DNA of 64,000 nucleotides from the NCBI GenBank assembly GCA_964019165.1, contig OZ025274.1:1163780-1227779 (forward strand), in the 5' to 3' direction. Every line of letters starts with the position of its first letter. Position 1 is the stretch's first letter. Origin of the DNA: Mastigias papua (lineage: Eukaryota; Cnidaria; Scyphozoa; Rhizostomeae; Mastigiidae). Both the position numbers and the translations under genes were made by a program. Below the pieces are notes generated by a model. That model had not been told where the DNA came from, ran no database searches, and was given only the letters and a program-made list of their open reading frames with translations. This document shows, piece by piece, positions 37,580 through 50,023 of the stretch.

Positions 37580-38482
37580 CTTTGATTAAATTGATTTGAT
37601 TGTTATCGTTATTTGCCGTTAAGCTAACGGGCCGCTAGCTCCTTGTTCTGCGCAGCAGCGTATCGACCAATCCTCCACTGCAACCACAAGTGCAAACATG
37701 GACCCTTAATAAGATGCTTTAGTAATCCTCATTATCCTTACGTAATTATTTCATTGATGCGCCCGTTATGCGATTTTATTTACAATTTTAACCACCGTTA
37801 CTCTGTTACGTTCCGTCCCTCTTTGATTGCTCTCAATTGTCTATTCTCCATTGATATGGGCGGGTTTTGCTTCCAGGGGGGAGATTACTCCTTCTTCCTG
37901 CAGTTTTATTCTTTACAGCTGCTTGAATCATCCAGAAACGATCCTTTAATATTAAAAAGTCGCCAGCTGTGAGTTACTTGCGATAGAAAGAAGGAATGCT
38001 CTTCATTTTGCACAGCTATTCGGCATTATTGTATGCCTGATTCGGATCCGAATTGAGATTAAGCACACTTGGCTCCGTTCGAAGTTGGTAAATTCGGTAT
38101 TGAGGCGAAGACTGTAGAACTGCAGAAAACAGTTATTCGTAACTCTGCTAGAATCCTCAGGAAAGTCATTGAGTTTTGAGGAGACTTGCTGCCACCAAGC
38201 CTCAGGAACATATGAATCATTTGAGTAATTTGCGACAAATAGATTTTTTGTTTTGAAACCTCATGATAATAATACAATCTAAGTATACAATCATACACCT
38301 CACTATAATAATAATAATGATAATAATAATAATACGCATTGAACTTCCGATCAATTCTCTTTAATCCATTAGCCAGTTGCCGAGCATGTCCTCTAATTCG
38401 TTTTCGTCTTTGTTGCAAACTGAGGAGTACCAGCTTCATTATGTATCAAAATCTTGTCTCCATATTTCATGTTTGCATGCTT
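37580..38482. other. No gene recognised; AATAATAAT tract
   Basis: Contains a short (TAA)n-like tract at 38305-38334. Open frames on the plus strand here have no supporting splice signals. Confidence 0.4.
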
Positions 38483-38583
38483 CATTCATTCATCCATCCA
38501 TCCATCCATCCATCCATCCATCCATCCATCCATCCATCCATCCATCCATCCATCCATCTATCCATCCATCCATTCATTCATTC
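38483..38583. repeat. (CATC)n microsatellite
   Basis: About 24 CATC units with CATT at both edges. Confidence 0.95.
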
Positions 38584-39021
38584 TTCCGTTCGTTTATTTA
38601 TTCCCTATGATATAACTTTATCATTTCAATCTCCATGCTGCTCTACGCAATCTGTTTCATTCTACTTCAGCTCATTTTTATCAGATGGTGATAATTTCCT
38701 TTCAAAATTATTCGAAATTAGAAATCATGAATTGCCAGTGTTAAGAGATTTCAGTTGATTACTAAGGAAAACGCAACATACAATTTTAATTGACAATTTT
38801 GCTACATACATATTTTGGTATAAGAAAGTGATTTATAAGAATGCAGTACGTGACTGCTAAAAAATTTAGAAAGTTCATTGCTGAATGCACGAGACGTTAG
38901 AAAGTTAATAAGTCATGAACTTTTATAATTCCAATATTTACCCAAGACAAATAATCTCTTTTACCTAATTTGAATATACTCCATATATTACTGTATGCAT
39001 TCAAGTGTTGTGTTTGTGTAG

Positions 39022-39272
<251 letters not shown>

Positions 39273-39805
39273 GAAACAAGTATTATTTTGCCAACTCTAC
39301 TATTCTTGTTAGGAAAGCCTTAAGAGAGTTTCAGTACTGACATCATGAAAGAGTTATGAAAGTTTTGATACTAATATCTAAAAGACGAGTATCAGAATGG
39401 AGTGTAATAGAATGTAATAGAATTGGACGCTACACACTAAAATTCAGAAAACATAGAATGTTGTGACAGGCTAGAGCAGGCCTGTTGCTAGAGCTTGATA
39501 CAATGCGCAAGATTATGGAAACGTATTCGAAATTACAAGAAAATGAATCCTTGACTCTTTGATTGCTTTTTTATTTTCCATGTTTGATTGATGATTAGTG
39601 AGTTTTGTCATAAACAGTATTATTCATGAGTTTGTCGAGTCTGCATTCTATTGACATTTTGTTATAAGGCACAATTACCAATTCCACATTTCGCTGAAAA
39701 TATGGGATATAGGGTGGGGCCTTTAAAACAGTATGTCTGACCACACCTTTCATTCTTACTTTAACATGGGCGACAGAGGTTTTCTTCGAAGTAAGTAGAG
39801 TGAAA

Positions 39806-40050
39806 ATTGATTAGTGATTGCTATTGACTAAACATTGATTAGTGATTGCTATTGACTGAACATTGATTAGTGATTGCTGTTGACTGAACATTGATCAGTG
39901 ATTGCTATTGACTGAACATTGATCAGTGATTGCTATTGACTGAACATTGATCAGTGATTGCTATTGACTGAACATTGATCAGTGATTGCTATAGACTGAA
40001 CATTGATTAGTGATTGCTATTGACTGAACATTGATTAGTGATTGCTATTG
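39806..40050. repeat. 28-bp minisatellite, nearly nine copies
   Basis: Unit ATTGATTAGTGATTGCTATT followed by GACTGAAC. Copies alternate between GATTAGTG and GATCAGTG variants: the middle four carry GATCAGTG and the outer copies GATTAGTG. Confidence 0.95.
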
Positions 40051-40992
40051 CCATCGCCTTTGATATCTCCATGAAAGGATCTTTTGCTGTGAAAGTCGTG
40101 TGAATACACTCTGGAGGAGTTGAGAGGATTTACCATTGCACATATCATTTTTTCGAAGCACACTAAAATTTGGTATGGTTCTACGTACATGGAGACAATA
40201 TGTTCCTTTGGGGATATCACTGTTGTTTGTGTTATTTTGAAATAAAGGTGCAATTCGAAAGGACACCTAGTAACCTTTGTGGTAATTTATCGACCTATTG
40301 TCAAATCTTAGCATGGACTCTTCTCTTTATGAGAACCAGATAATTTTGGCCGAGACTGAAAGATATACGCAGTTTACATTCAGCTGGGGGAGGGGCTACT
40401 ATTGAAAATACGGCTACAATTGCAGTATATAGTTTCTTAGATATAAGACTAGGCCACTTTTGAAAATAAAGCAATGAATGCTGATGCTTAATAGCAACCT
40501 AACCAGACTTTTCTTTGCCAAAGGATTATGGGTACGTGAGTGCTTGTTAAAATTCTCATGTAAGGCTGACCTTGTTCCAGTAGTGTTCTTACTTTTTAGG
40601 CAAATCAAGCCTCAGTGCAGATTCACAGCTAGTGCCTAGGTCAATAAGGAAGAACATGTAGCTAAAATTTCCTCACCATTGATGAATTTACAATACGGCC
40701 ATTCACTCGCTATGGGAAATGACCAACTACTTGGTAAGTGGATCGCCACTCTAGTCGACAATTGAAGTAAACATACAGGATTAGTTCCTTAGGTGGCCAT
40801 TTGTGTGAGTAGGCGTCTTTCTCATTTGATATACCATAGAGTCAAATGAATGAAGGGGACTCTGTTAGAATACGAACAAGTTAGATCCCTTATCTCTTTA
40901 CTGTTGTATAGCAGCTTATACGCGCCGAATATTTTTGGATATGTTTTGTGCCAAAATTGCTTTTATTTCCCTTTAAATAGAATTATGTGTTG
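40051..40992. other. No gene recognised; one possible short exon
   Basis: On the plus strand an ATG at 40682 opens a frame (MNLQYGHSLAMGNDQLL) ending at 40733 before GTAAGTG. With 17 codons this is a hint only, and no partner exon was found. Confidence 0.3.
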
Positions 40993-41153
40993 TTACGATA
41001 AGTCAAGTTGGTAAAGCACCCCTGATGGCATTGCTTTCCAAATCGGCATCCTTTCGGTAAATTCTCCTGCATTTGACCTAGGGTTTGGCATGGCCCGTTC
41101 ATGAAATCTCTCATTGATTAAATCAGTACAGTAGGCCGCATTCCCATTCACAT
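40993..41153 (-). CDS. Candidate 3'-terminal exon (minus strand), gene unknown
   Basis: A strong acceptor (TAGCTTTATTGCAG, minus strand) precedes a frame of 52 residues ending TAA. It enters in phase 1, giving Asp or another NAT codon first, and reads VNGNAAYCTDLINERFHERA, then a Pro/Met-rich end (ERMPIWKAMPSG, stop after LYQLDLS). The composition is protein-like, but I do not recognise a family and have no upstream exon. Confidence 0.35.
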
Positions 41154-41887
41154 CTGCAATAAAGCTACTAAACTTTGGTGATCGGTGTCCGATTAAGGAA
41201 CCTATAACAGATCTTGTATAATACGCTTTACTGTATTTTTGTAACGTAATTAAAATAGAATAGTATATGCTCTTTGATATTTTAAAAAAAGCCATTAATT
41301 ATGTATACAAATCTGTGAAGATTTTTCAGGTACGAGCTCTGTGCGCTATTTCTAGGTGAATGGAAACTGCGAATATCTCAACAATTAAACATGTATTGTT
41401 TTACAGTGTTGTTTGAGATTTAGCTGCTTTAATATGGTAACAGTTGCGTGAAGAAAGAGCTGACGCCACCAATGAATTCCATTTTCTGCTATTTATTGCT
41501 TAAGGAAAAATTCCCTTTAACGCGAAATAACCGCGCAATTGTTCAGTATATTTAGAAAAACCTTTTTATCTCAACTGACGTAAAAGTGTCTGTATGTTCC
41601 TTTTTATCCTAGTTGAAAATCAAGTCTGCTTTTGAAAATGGCATGATTGGTTAAGATATTTTATAAGGGATACAACAATACGTCTCATTGCACAGAGCGC
41701 TTGGGAATCAAACTGAGAAATATATATGAATAATTGCTCAACTGAATTCAAGCAGAAGTCTGTTTAAACAACTCTTACAGATCAGTCATCAAAACAGGCC
41801 TCTTGAGAAAAGTGTCAATATGCAATACAGCATAAATCTTGCACACCCAATTCTTTTCACTTGTAGCAAAAATCTTAACCTCTTCAG

Positions 41888-42032
41888 GTGCTTCAAGCCT
41901 TTGTTGCCAAGCGAAGAACGACCATTAAGCTTGAATCATTACAAAGCATCTCCATTCAATTGTTCTTCCAAAGGTGTGCAGGTAGCTTCCACGGTGCCAA
42001 GTGCCACCTTAGGAGACAGGACAGATGCTTAA
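41888..42032 (+). CDS. Candidate 3'-terminal exon (plus strand), gene unknown
   Basis: A pyrimidine-rich acceptor (CTTAACCTCTTCAG) precedes a frame of 47 residues ending TAA. It starts CFKPLLPSEERPLSLNHYKA and ends in a Ser/Thr-rich tail. It is entered in phase 2. No upstream exon of matching phase was found, so this remains a hint. Confidence 0.25.
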
Positions 42033-43127
42033 TTTTAAATGTTGCGTTTTGACAATCAGAGGTATTTGGCTAGCAAAACCTAATACATTTATATGTATCA
42101 GGACTACGGGAATTAGTCTCTCTCACTCTCCTTCTCTGTCCGTCTGTCTGTAGCTCTCTCTCTCTTTCTTTCTCATTGTCTATAGCGAAGGCATTCTCCT
42201 GCACCATTTTCCTTTTAGTCGAACGTGATGTACTTAACAATTTTATTTTTTTTTTATTTCGGGATAAAGGGTTTGATGTTTACATGGAGCTTTTAGTGCA
42301 CGGTTACTGAGGCTCTCGAGGAGACCTTTCTAATTCACCATTGAAAGAACTACGTGCATCGTGACAAACTTGGTGTCTGGGTTATGTTCACTGCATCTTG
42401 TGAAGTATATTATGCATACCAAAGTTTTTCTTACTGGTTTTTAGAATGCTAGGCTCCCTGCTATTTGTAAATTTAGAGAAAAATTACAACAATTTCGTAA
42501 TTAAGACACTTATCTAGAGAATGTCCATCTTCAAGACAGTTATCTTGTGCATAACGATTCAGTAGGAGTTCAGATATTTTTACATATATTTTTAATTGTT
42601 CTTGGTTTCTTCTAGAGATAAAATAAAGTGCTGCTTTGAATTTGTAGTTATTGATTCCAGATTAATCCTATTTCATCAAATTACAAATGTGCTCGGAGAG
42701 AATTTAGCTTCTATGAGTTATCAATCCTTCGGTTCCTCTTTCCTATATTTGTCCACTTTCTCTCATTCAGTTTTGTTTATAAGCTATCGATTTATCAGAA
42801 TTTCTGACATGTGTTATTGAAAACTATGATTATGGATATCACCACCCATGTTTATCAATTTCGAAAGAGTTTTCTGAAAATGGTACTTGCGAAAGGAAGA
42901 TTGTTAGTTTTAGGCAAGACTTATTTACGTTTTTGGCATACATATCGGTTTACCTTAATTTTGTTTCTATTTTGAAATTTAACTTCAAAAGGTCAATCTA
43001 TTTGTGTAATCTGCTGACAATTACTGTAGCTCAATCCATCTGTGTCTGTCCAAAACATCAAACATCAAAGTGACCTTAGATGCTTTGGAATAGCATGTTC
43101 AAGCAGAGTTCATTTTATTGCCCTCTT
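42033..43127. other. Nothing recognised
   Basis: About 1.1 kb with a CTCTCT-rich stretch (42116-42178) and a 15-base A/T run near 42240. No gene supported. Confidence 0.4.
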
Positions 43128-43209
43128 CTTTCTAATTCTATTCTATTTCTTCTTTGAATACTGACTGTCGTGAAACTCAGAATGCCATAAATTAACCTTT
43201 TTCATCTTA
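43128..43209 (-). repeat. Dispersed 80-bp repeat, copy 2 (inverted relative to 18758-18838)
   Basis: The minus strand matches copy 1 through TTATGGCATTCTGAGTTTCA and the GAATAGAATTAGA end, with few substitutions. It is again followed, on its AAGATG side, by CATA and TA microsatellite sequence. Confidence 0.7.
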
Positions 43210-43215
43210 TTAGAG

Positions 43216-43251
43216 ATACATACATACATATATACATACATATATACGTAC

Positions 43252-43318
<67 letters not shown>

Positions 43319-43333
43319 TGTGTGTGTGTATCG

Positions 43334-43405
<72 letters not shown>
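43216..43405. repeat. (CATA)n-(TA)n-(TG)n compound microsatellite
   Basis: Short CATA units, a TA run (43259-43312), then about 85 bases of TG with three interruptions. Confidence 0.95.
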
Positions 43406-43407
<2 letters not shown>

Positions 43408-43875
43408 ACTCTTGTTCCTTTTAAGATTATGGTATATAGTGCATGGATTGTCATGTATAGATCTAAGCGTACGAATTTGTTTGTGTAATGGTACTGCATA
43501 ATGCATTTGGAATAGGGTTGCCATATCTTCAAAAATCTTCTTGTATGAAGCTTTCATAAGTATTGCAAAGACTTGATTATGGATATTGCTCAAATGAGTG
43601 GCATATTGTTCAATACTTAATTTAGTTTGGCAGTAACTTCACATTAGATTTTCACGTACAATAGTCGCCAAAAGTCCTGGGACACTTTGCAATTTTTATA
43701 TCCTACAATGAGCTTTTATCCCCCTCTCCCCCTGAAAAAACGTTAGTTTTTGGAGAAGTACGTGCGATAATGGGAAAATTTCACTTGCACGCCACCTTTC
43801 AGTGTCCCACAGACGAACCAACATTGTTCTAGAAAGAAGGGGGTGCCTTTATGTAGCAACGATAACAATATGCAG

Positions 43876-44074
43876 AGGAAAGTGGTTTTGTCAGTTTTTT
43901 GTATGTGTCTTAATGACTTTTGGCGGTTTTGTAACTTGGAAAGAGAGGAAACTAGGACCTGCGCAAGAAGACGAAATGGAGGCCACTGCAGTTTCAGGAG
44001 ACGGAGAAGAGGAAATGGAAAAGATGAGGGAAGATCTAGGAATAAATCAAAGTAGAATGAAATGGACAGATTAG
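43876..44074 (+). CDS. Candidate 3' exon: single membrane span with acidic cytosolic-type tail
   Basis: After a possible acceptor (ATATGCAG) a frame of 65 residues reads to TAG. It begins GKWFCQFF and contains a hydrophobic span (FFVCVLMTFGGFVTW), a basic stop (KERK), then an acidic, helix-forming tail (EDEMEATAVSGDGEEEMEKM, ending SRMKWTD). The arrangement suits a small integral membrane protein. The acceptor is not pyrimidine-rich, an upstream exon is not identified, and I do not recognise the family. Confidence 0.35.
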
Positions 44075-44120
44075 TAGCAAATGATATAATCGAGACCAGA
44101 ATCAAGTGATTATTTACTAT

Positions 44121-44220
44121 GTTTAGTGATGTTTAGTGATGTTTAGTGATGTTTAGTGATGCTTAGTGATGTTTAGTGATGTTTAGTGATGTTTAGTGAT
44201 GTTTAATGATGTTTAGTGAC
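44121..44220. repeat. 10-bp tandem repeat, ten copies
   Basis: GTTTAGTGAT repeated ten times with three single-base variants. Confidence 0.97.
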
Positions 44221-46322
44221 AGAAACTCAACCAAAGTTATAGAGTTTCAATTGCTACTTTGTGTAACACTGTTCGGTCATCTTTTAAGTAATGTTCCGTT
44301 TTCAAAATTTCAAGTCATCAAAGTTTTTGCCTTCTTCTGAAAGATGTGGCCTTGAACCTGAAATGCCAACAAAGAGCTACATATTCCTAACGGATGTTCG
44401 TTTCCAAGGTTCTAATATCATCTACAATTAGCCTTGATTGGTTTTGTTTTGCATAAATATTTCCCAGGTTGTTTGACGTCGAATGTTTTCATTTCTGCAG
44501 ATGATCACTCTCTGGTGTTGTTAGCCATCCCCTTTCGATATTATACATGCCTCGATTTGACTACATTGTGGGCATGCCATTTGAAATAGACTGACTCCAC
44601 AAGACAAGTAAAAAAAATTATTCAACTGCTCTCATAAATGGTTGTATAGGAATGCTTCGAAAGAATTTTGAAAGACCGTCTTTTAGGAGCCATATACACA
44701 ACAATCATTATCACATGTGTAGCCAATGGTGATTACCTTTCTATGAAAGAAATATCAACGGGACAACTATCTGCCTGAATTATTTCATTCAGTTGTCTAT
44801 TTTTGAAACTTTCGTTACCTAACTTCGTTGTGGATATTTCTATATGACTTCCTTTAACTTTTTACTTCAAATTAAGGTCCTATATAAATCAAGTGTATAT
44901 CCTTCAAAATATTACTCTTCTAGAGGACTATATGAATACATAGTTGAGCAGCTGGTTCTAATTCTTTAGGAACTAGGTTCTATACATGATATGAATGATA
45001 ACAGAAACCCTATGAGCTTTTCTATTCAAAATTCCCACTTTCACACTTTCAATTATTGTACACTTCTCTTTGAAACACAAAGGAAGATGTGTGTTGTGTG
45101 GGGCAGTGTACGCCCCATTGCCTAAGCAGCAAAATTGTTTACATCAAAACAAGCTTCTCTCGATGCTTCTCAAATCTTTTACTTTCTGCTTAGTTGTGAG
45201 TTACAACTTCTGATCTAGCCAAATGGTTTGTCCAGTCGGAAGAAATGCATTTTAGAATTCACACAATCTTGATAGTTCGCATGCTTTTGCTTGTAAGCAT
45301 GGGGCAGGAGGGCTTGACATTTAGGAGCACTTCAGGCTGTCGTCTGTCTAGCAATATGCTTCTGCAGCTATTTTCGTGCAAAGCTTTAATCTTTTTTTAA
45401 AGAGATTTCCTGACTGATATTGACTTCCACTCCACTACCCCCGCCTCTTACGCCTATGCTTGTATATAGTTTACACCGCGATCAAAACCTGGATGCTGTT
45501 TCCATTAGCAACATTCGGATAAGAGTTGGTAGAAGAGTTGCTTTTTGAAACTCAATAAAACTAGGTTCCCATCAGTTCGTTATAGATGCTCTATCACTAA
45601 TAAGGACAAATGGCAGCTCTTGCTGCAATATCAATCCAGGCCAGATATGATATGTTATCCAGTGGTGTTGTGGATGATACAATGGTTTTGTGAACCCACC
45701 TCTCCTGTAGAGTTTTGAGAAGGAATTGCATCAATTGACATCAGACAGATTCATTAGTAAACGAAGCAAACTCATACTTTACAAGGAAGTCAAGGTGCAG
45801 CTTTTCCGTAAGCAATAAATAGCTCAAGAATTTGGCGCCAACGCTCTGTAAGTTGGGGGAAAATGCAAGCCATTCGATGACCTATGAAAGCCGTTAGGAC
45901 CAATATATTACTACAAAAAGGCAAGTCCTTCAAATAGCTAATATTACATAGACTTGGAGTCTGGAGCGTTTGATGCAGAATGGAATTGCCACACACAAAG
46001 TCTTGGAATGTATTTGAGGCACCAATGAAACTACTTAATTAGCCTTGTGCCTCTCCTTCGTCAGATGGTAAACATGAAAGCAGCTAAATTTGCATCTCAA
46101 AACTATGGGGAAAAAGCTATATTGATCTTGCGTGTGCATCAACAAGTGCAATCTTCTCCTTTCGGCTAGCTGATCTTTGCTTACAGACATTTTGTTTGCT
46201 GTTACTTTTATCTGTAGTCATAACAGGATTGTTGTCATGAAATATTATGCAATCATATTTTTGATTTTAGGATCTAGATCAACAGTTTTGACTTTCTGTT
46301 AGCTGAAAACTTCTCTTTGCAG
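44221..46322. other. No gene recognised; weak exon hints
   Basis: Hints only: a plus-strand acceptor (TTTCATTTCTGCAG, ending 44500) before a 28-codon phase-1 frame, and a minus-strand frame ending at 45790 whose last part (PQLTERWRQILELFIAYGK) looks protein-like but lacks a good acceptor. Neither is strong enough to annotate as a gene. Confidence 0.35.
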
Positions 46323-46496
46323 TGTGATGAATATTGTCATTACAGCCAATGCATCAATACTCAAACTGTTGTAAACAAGACAGTCAAGCCTTGCAAACGC
46401 ATACTGTCCATTCACCTTCATTATAGGAGAGTAGCTGAGCTTGGCACTTTGAAGCTAAGATGGTGCTTCTTTTGGGCTATGATTGATTGCCAATGA
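46323..46496 (+). CDS. Candidate 3'-terminal exon of a cysteine-containing protein
   Basis: A very strong acceptor (AACTTCTCTTTGCAG) precedes a phase-0 frame of 57 residues ending TGA. It begins CDEYCHYSQC (C x3 C x4 C), then NKTVKPCKR, then a basic/hydrophobic end with two further cysteines (ending MIDCQ). NKT is a possible N-glycosylation site. This is suggestive of a secreted protein, but the upstream exons are not found and the family is unknown. Confidence 0.35.
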   Translation, partial: CDEYCHYSQCINTQTVVNKTVKPCKRILSIHLHYRRVAELGTLKLRWCFFWAMIDCQ

Positions 46497-48526
46497 CCAG
46501 GCGTTAATCTTTGCCCCAGCATTCTCAATACTCTTCTGCTATATTCTTTACTTTAGTACAATAAAGCGTCTTGGAAATCCATCACATGTCTCTCGGTTTC
46601 CTCTCATTCTGCTCTCATACTTTCCATACTAATCACCATAGTGTAGAATGTTCTACCTCATTTTCTGCTACATCAGCTGAGTGCAGTTTACCCTTGCGGA
46701 AAATGAAATGCTATAAGCAATACTTTACTGAGGCAGAAAACACTGCTTTTGAATTCTTTAGTTAACAGAATGTTCTGAGAAGATCTTATATTCAAACTTT
46801 GAAATGTACGAATGAAGCCAAAAAAGTATTATGTACTGCAGTTTTAGGTTGGATATGCGTACCCTAACAGCACAGGATTACTCCGTAAGCTTTAGAGAGA
46901 CTCAACCCCCGTACTTCCTATATCATGATATGACGTAGAAGAGGTGTGCCATGTTTTAGAATTTAATAGGCTTTTTTCTATGAGTTTTGTGTTGGCCAAT
47001 CAAATTATACCATACCATAATCAAACAGGGCTTTGAGTAAATGAAGTAAACGTAGAATCTTGAATTTTACAAATTCTTTATATTTGAAGTGATGTTTTGA
47101 TGTCTACGCCCCTACAAAATCATCATAAAAGCGAATTCATAAGCAGAAACCAAAACTTATGTCAAGGTAGTATCTGAGCCATTTCCTTTTCAACCTAATG
47201 TGATTGATGGTAGCGTTTCTGACAATGTTATCAGCGCCATTTTTGTTCTCATACAAACTATTGATCACTCTTTCTTTAATATTTTATTACCATGCCATAA
47301 ATATTCCCATGTCTTACATGTTTGTAGAAACTGTACAGCTTTTTCCGCATTTTATTGGTCGCAGTTGTCAGGCAATATCTGCAGAGAAGAGTATCATGAA
47401 GATATAGCGACAGTTTCACTTTAGACATGATCTGATTTTCATTGATGCTCGTAAATTTCAACTGCAATGGTGAGCTTGTAAAAAAATATTCTTAATAGGA
47501 AATGCTATGAGGAATCTACCTGTCGTGAAATATTTCTGTATGGTGTTGGCCAAATGTTTGAACATGATATGATGTTGAACAGTATTATTCACAGTCTTCA
47601 ATTGCAAGTAGACAGAGATGTTTAACAATCTAGTGAACATTCTGTTTAATATTTGAATGAGAGGCTACAAGTCTCGATTCCATGATCAGACCGGTACAAG
47701 ACATATCACCAATCCTTGGTTTGTGCCCGCGTATACTTGAAAATCGTGTGGAGCTTATTCAGCTGAACATACCACTATACAAATTTTCCTTACATAAAAT
47801 TTTCATTCATATCAAGCAATCACTCAAAATTGCTGATTGAACAAGCTGGACGAATTAAATTTGTTTGTTTTGTTAACTTATTGTTCAGTAAGACATTCAG
47901 CTAATCTGTCCAATGCTTCGATGTCATGATTATTTCACAGTAAAATGCATCTAGGCCTAACTGCGTTTATTACGCCTGGTGTTAAATATTCACCTGTCTT
48001 CTTGAAAGTCATTTTCCTTTTTAGGTGTCGCCATAGTTTAGTTCTCTTAATTATGAATCACGGCTGACTGACTCCTTAGACTCTTCATCAGAAATCGCAT
48101 CTCTCACATTATAAGTGAAAGAAACATTGTCTCTCCACTATTTGACCCTTACCTATATATACACGTTTCTAAGCTCTATATGAAGTACTTCTCTTGTTAT
48201 TATGATCTGAATACTATAGCAGACTGGGCAAATATTTTAGGATCTATATTCCTGATTGACCCCTCTCCTTCGCTAGGTCCACATAAATCAAATTTATCGC
48301 GTTTCATTGTGTTTCTATTTCTCAACTGTTGCTGACGAAGTCTGATGATCGCATACCGTTGTAGATGGTGTCACACAAGACTCATTTCTGTTGCCACTAC
48401 TTTCTACTAAATTTTGTCTCAAAATTACTCACAAATATAATTTTAAATACATTTATAGCAAAACTGATGCATAAAACCAGTTTTTACTTATTATGTACAG
48501 CTCGGTAATATCCAGCTATATACCTA
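46497..48526. other. Nothing recognised
   Basis: Two kilobases without a supported exon or repeat on either strand. Confidence 0.4.
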
Positions 48527-49316
48527 CAGTTAAAACTCCCTAACTCGTAACTGCTTTACTCGAAACACCCCTATACTATTGATTTTCCTGTAACTTTTCA
48601 TTGTCAAAATGCTCCCTATCTCAAAAACTCTCTCGCTTGAGACATAACGTAATGGTGTGACTATTTGGCACAAGTAAGAGTTAGCCCCTTGACACACTTG
48701 ATTTTTTACTTTCTGTACTTCCTAAGCTCAAAGGATGCATTAATAATTTTGACGTTGGCCATTGAAAAGTATCCCGGACGTTCTTACTAGATGCAATGTT
48801 CCGATAAGAGAGAGAGTATCTACTTATACGCCTTTTGTTACGTGAATACAAGCTAAACAGCAGAGATTTGATTATCAAAGTATGAGTTAAACAGCTTTGT
48901 TAGATATCAATAAGTTTCTTCCATCCTCAAGTTTCAACATGAAAGATCCTTTGCACCGTATTGTCGGCCTAAATTGACGACTTTTAAGGAAATTATGAAC
49001 GTTAAAAATAGTGCAATATAGGTGATTGCATTAGATAGCAAGTTCATATAAAATGTTATTGAGCATGCACATTACATGAGAGAGGGCCATTTTGTTGTTC
49101 TGTAATTGTGTTCTATTTTTGCTTTCACCTTATGAATGATCACCTTATATGAATGATCATCTGATATGAATGATCGATCACCTGGTATGAATGATCGATC
49201 ACCTGATATGAATGATCGATCACTTTATGAATGGTCAATTTTTTCTGATGTCAAATAGCTCCCTAGCTCGAATTGCTTCAAACCCTGTGGACGTTCCAGT
49301 TAGAGAGTGTTGACCG
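48527..49316. mobile_element. Non-autonomous pogo/Tigger-like DNA transposon
   Basis: The left end CAGTTAAAACTCCCTAACTC and the right end in reverse CGGTCAACACTCTCTAACTG are imperfect inverted repeats of about 24 bases. TA dinucleotides flank both (48525-48526, 49317-49318). CAGT..A.CTC.CTAACTCG termini with a TA duplication are characteristic of pogo/Tigger-type elements. A further internal block (GCTCCCTAGCTCGAA, 49259-49273) echoes the left end. No transposase frame remains in the 790 bases. Confidence 0.65.
49130..49228. repeat. Imperfect tandem repeat inside the pogo-like element
   Basis: Five diverged units around TATGAATGATCGATCACCTG, 15-23 bases each. Confidence 0.85.
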
Positions 49317-49852
49317 TAGCTACATAGTTTGCAGACAGCCAGTAACATTACAATATACACTATTACATTAGTTACAGAAATGTTGGTACTGGACCATATA
49401 AATGCATTAAACTTATACTGTTATTAACTAGTTTTAACTAGTGGGGACATATCAACATAAAGAAACAAAGATATTCTGTGTTTTGACTTTGGTCAGGTAA
49501 CGAAACTATACTTTTATAAGTTTTTTATAAGGGAAAATTTTTTTTATGTTTTGTTTTTGTTTACTGCCATTTACAAATGAAGAATCAATAAACCATCGCG
49601 ATTTTTTTGGCATCATTCTCGTTTTAAAATCCATCTAAAGCTGCGCTGTCCAACTAATGTGCTATTTACAAATATGCTAAAGAACATCAGCCTCATTATC
49701 AGGTACAACTGATGAGATTCAATTCATGAGGCAATGTAATGGGTTTAGAGATTATGTAGTGGTAGATAGTAATATGCGGCCAATTTTTCAGCTGGCAGTT
49801 TATTTCTTGAATTTTGCAATATGTTTCCCTATCTTAAGATTACCAGTCTGCG

Positions 49853-50023
49853 TCATAGTCTACTATGGAATGTACTGTTATCGTACATGATCTTTGCTTC
49901 GGCACTATCACCAGGAAGTCTTTGAGGATCTAGCCATTTCTTGTATTGGACAGCAGTTGGCAGAATGAGCTGCGGTTTTTTGTCTGCTACATTCCATACC
50001 TTGTGTCTTCTTGAACAGCTCAC
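49853..50023 (-). CDS. Candidate coding fragment (minus strand), gene unknown
   Basis: A 56-residue frame ending TGA has strikingly protein-like content: VWNVADKKPQLILPTAVQYK, then KWLDPQRLPGDSAEA, ending STFHSRL. The sequence before it is not pyrimidine-rich and gives no good acceptor, so it could be a terminal exon with a boundary I cannot place or a fragment of a decayed mobile element. Confidence 0.3.
   Translation of the reverse strand: MSCSRRHKVWNVADKKPQLILPTAVQYKKWLDPQRLPGDSAEAKIMYDNSTFHSRL

Noticed and set aside
40682..40733. A 17-codon first exon (MNLQYGHSLAMGNDQLL) before GTAAGTG
   Set aside because: Too short to support alone, and no acceptor exon of matching phase (1) was found nearby.
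45790..45996. Minus-strand frame ending LTERWRQILELFIAYGKAAP
   Set aside because: It looks protein-like near its end but has no convincing acceptor or start and an in-frame stop shortly upstream.
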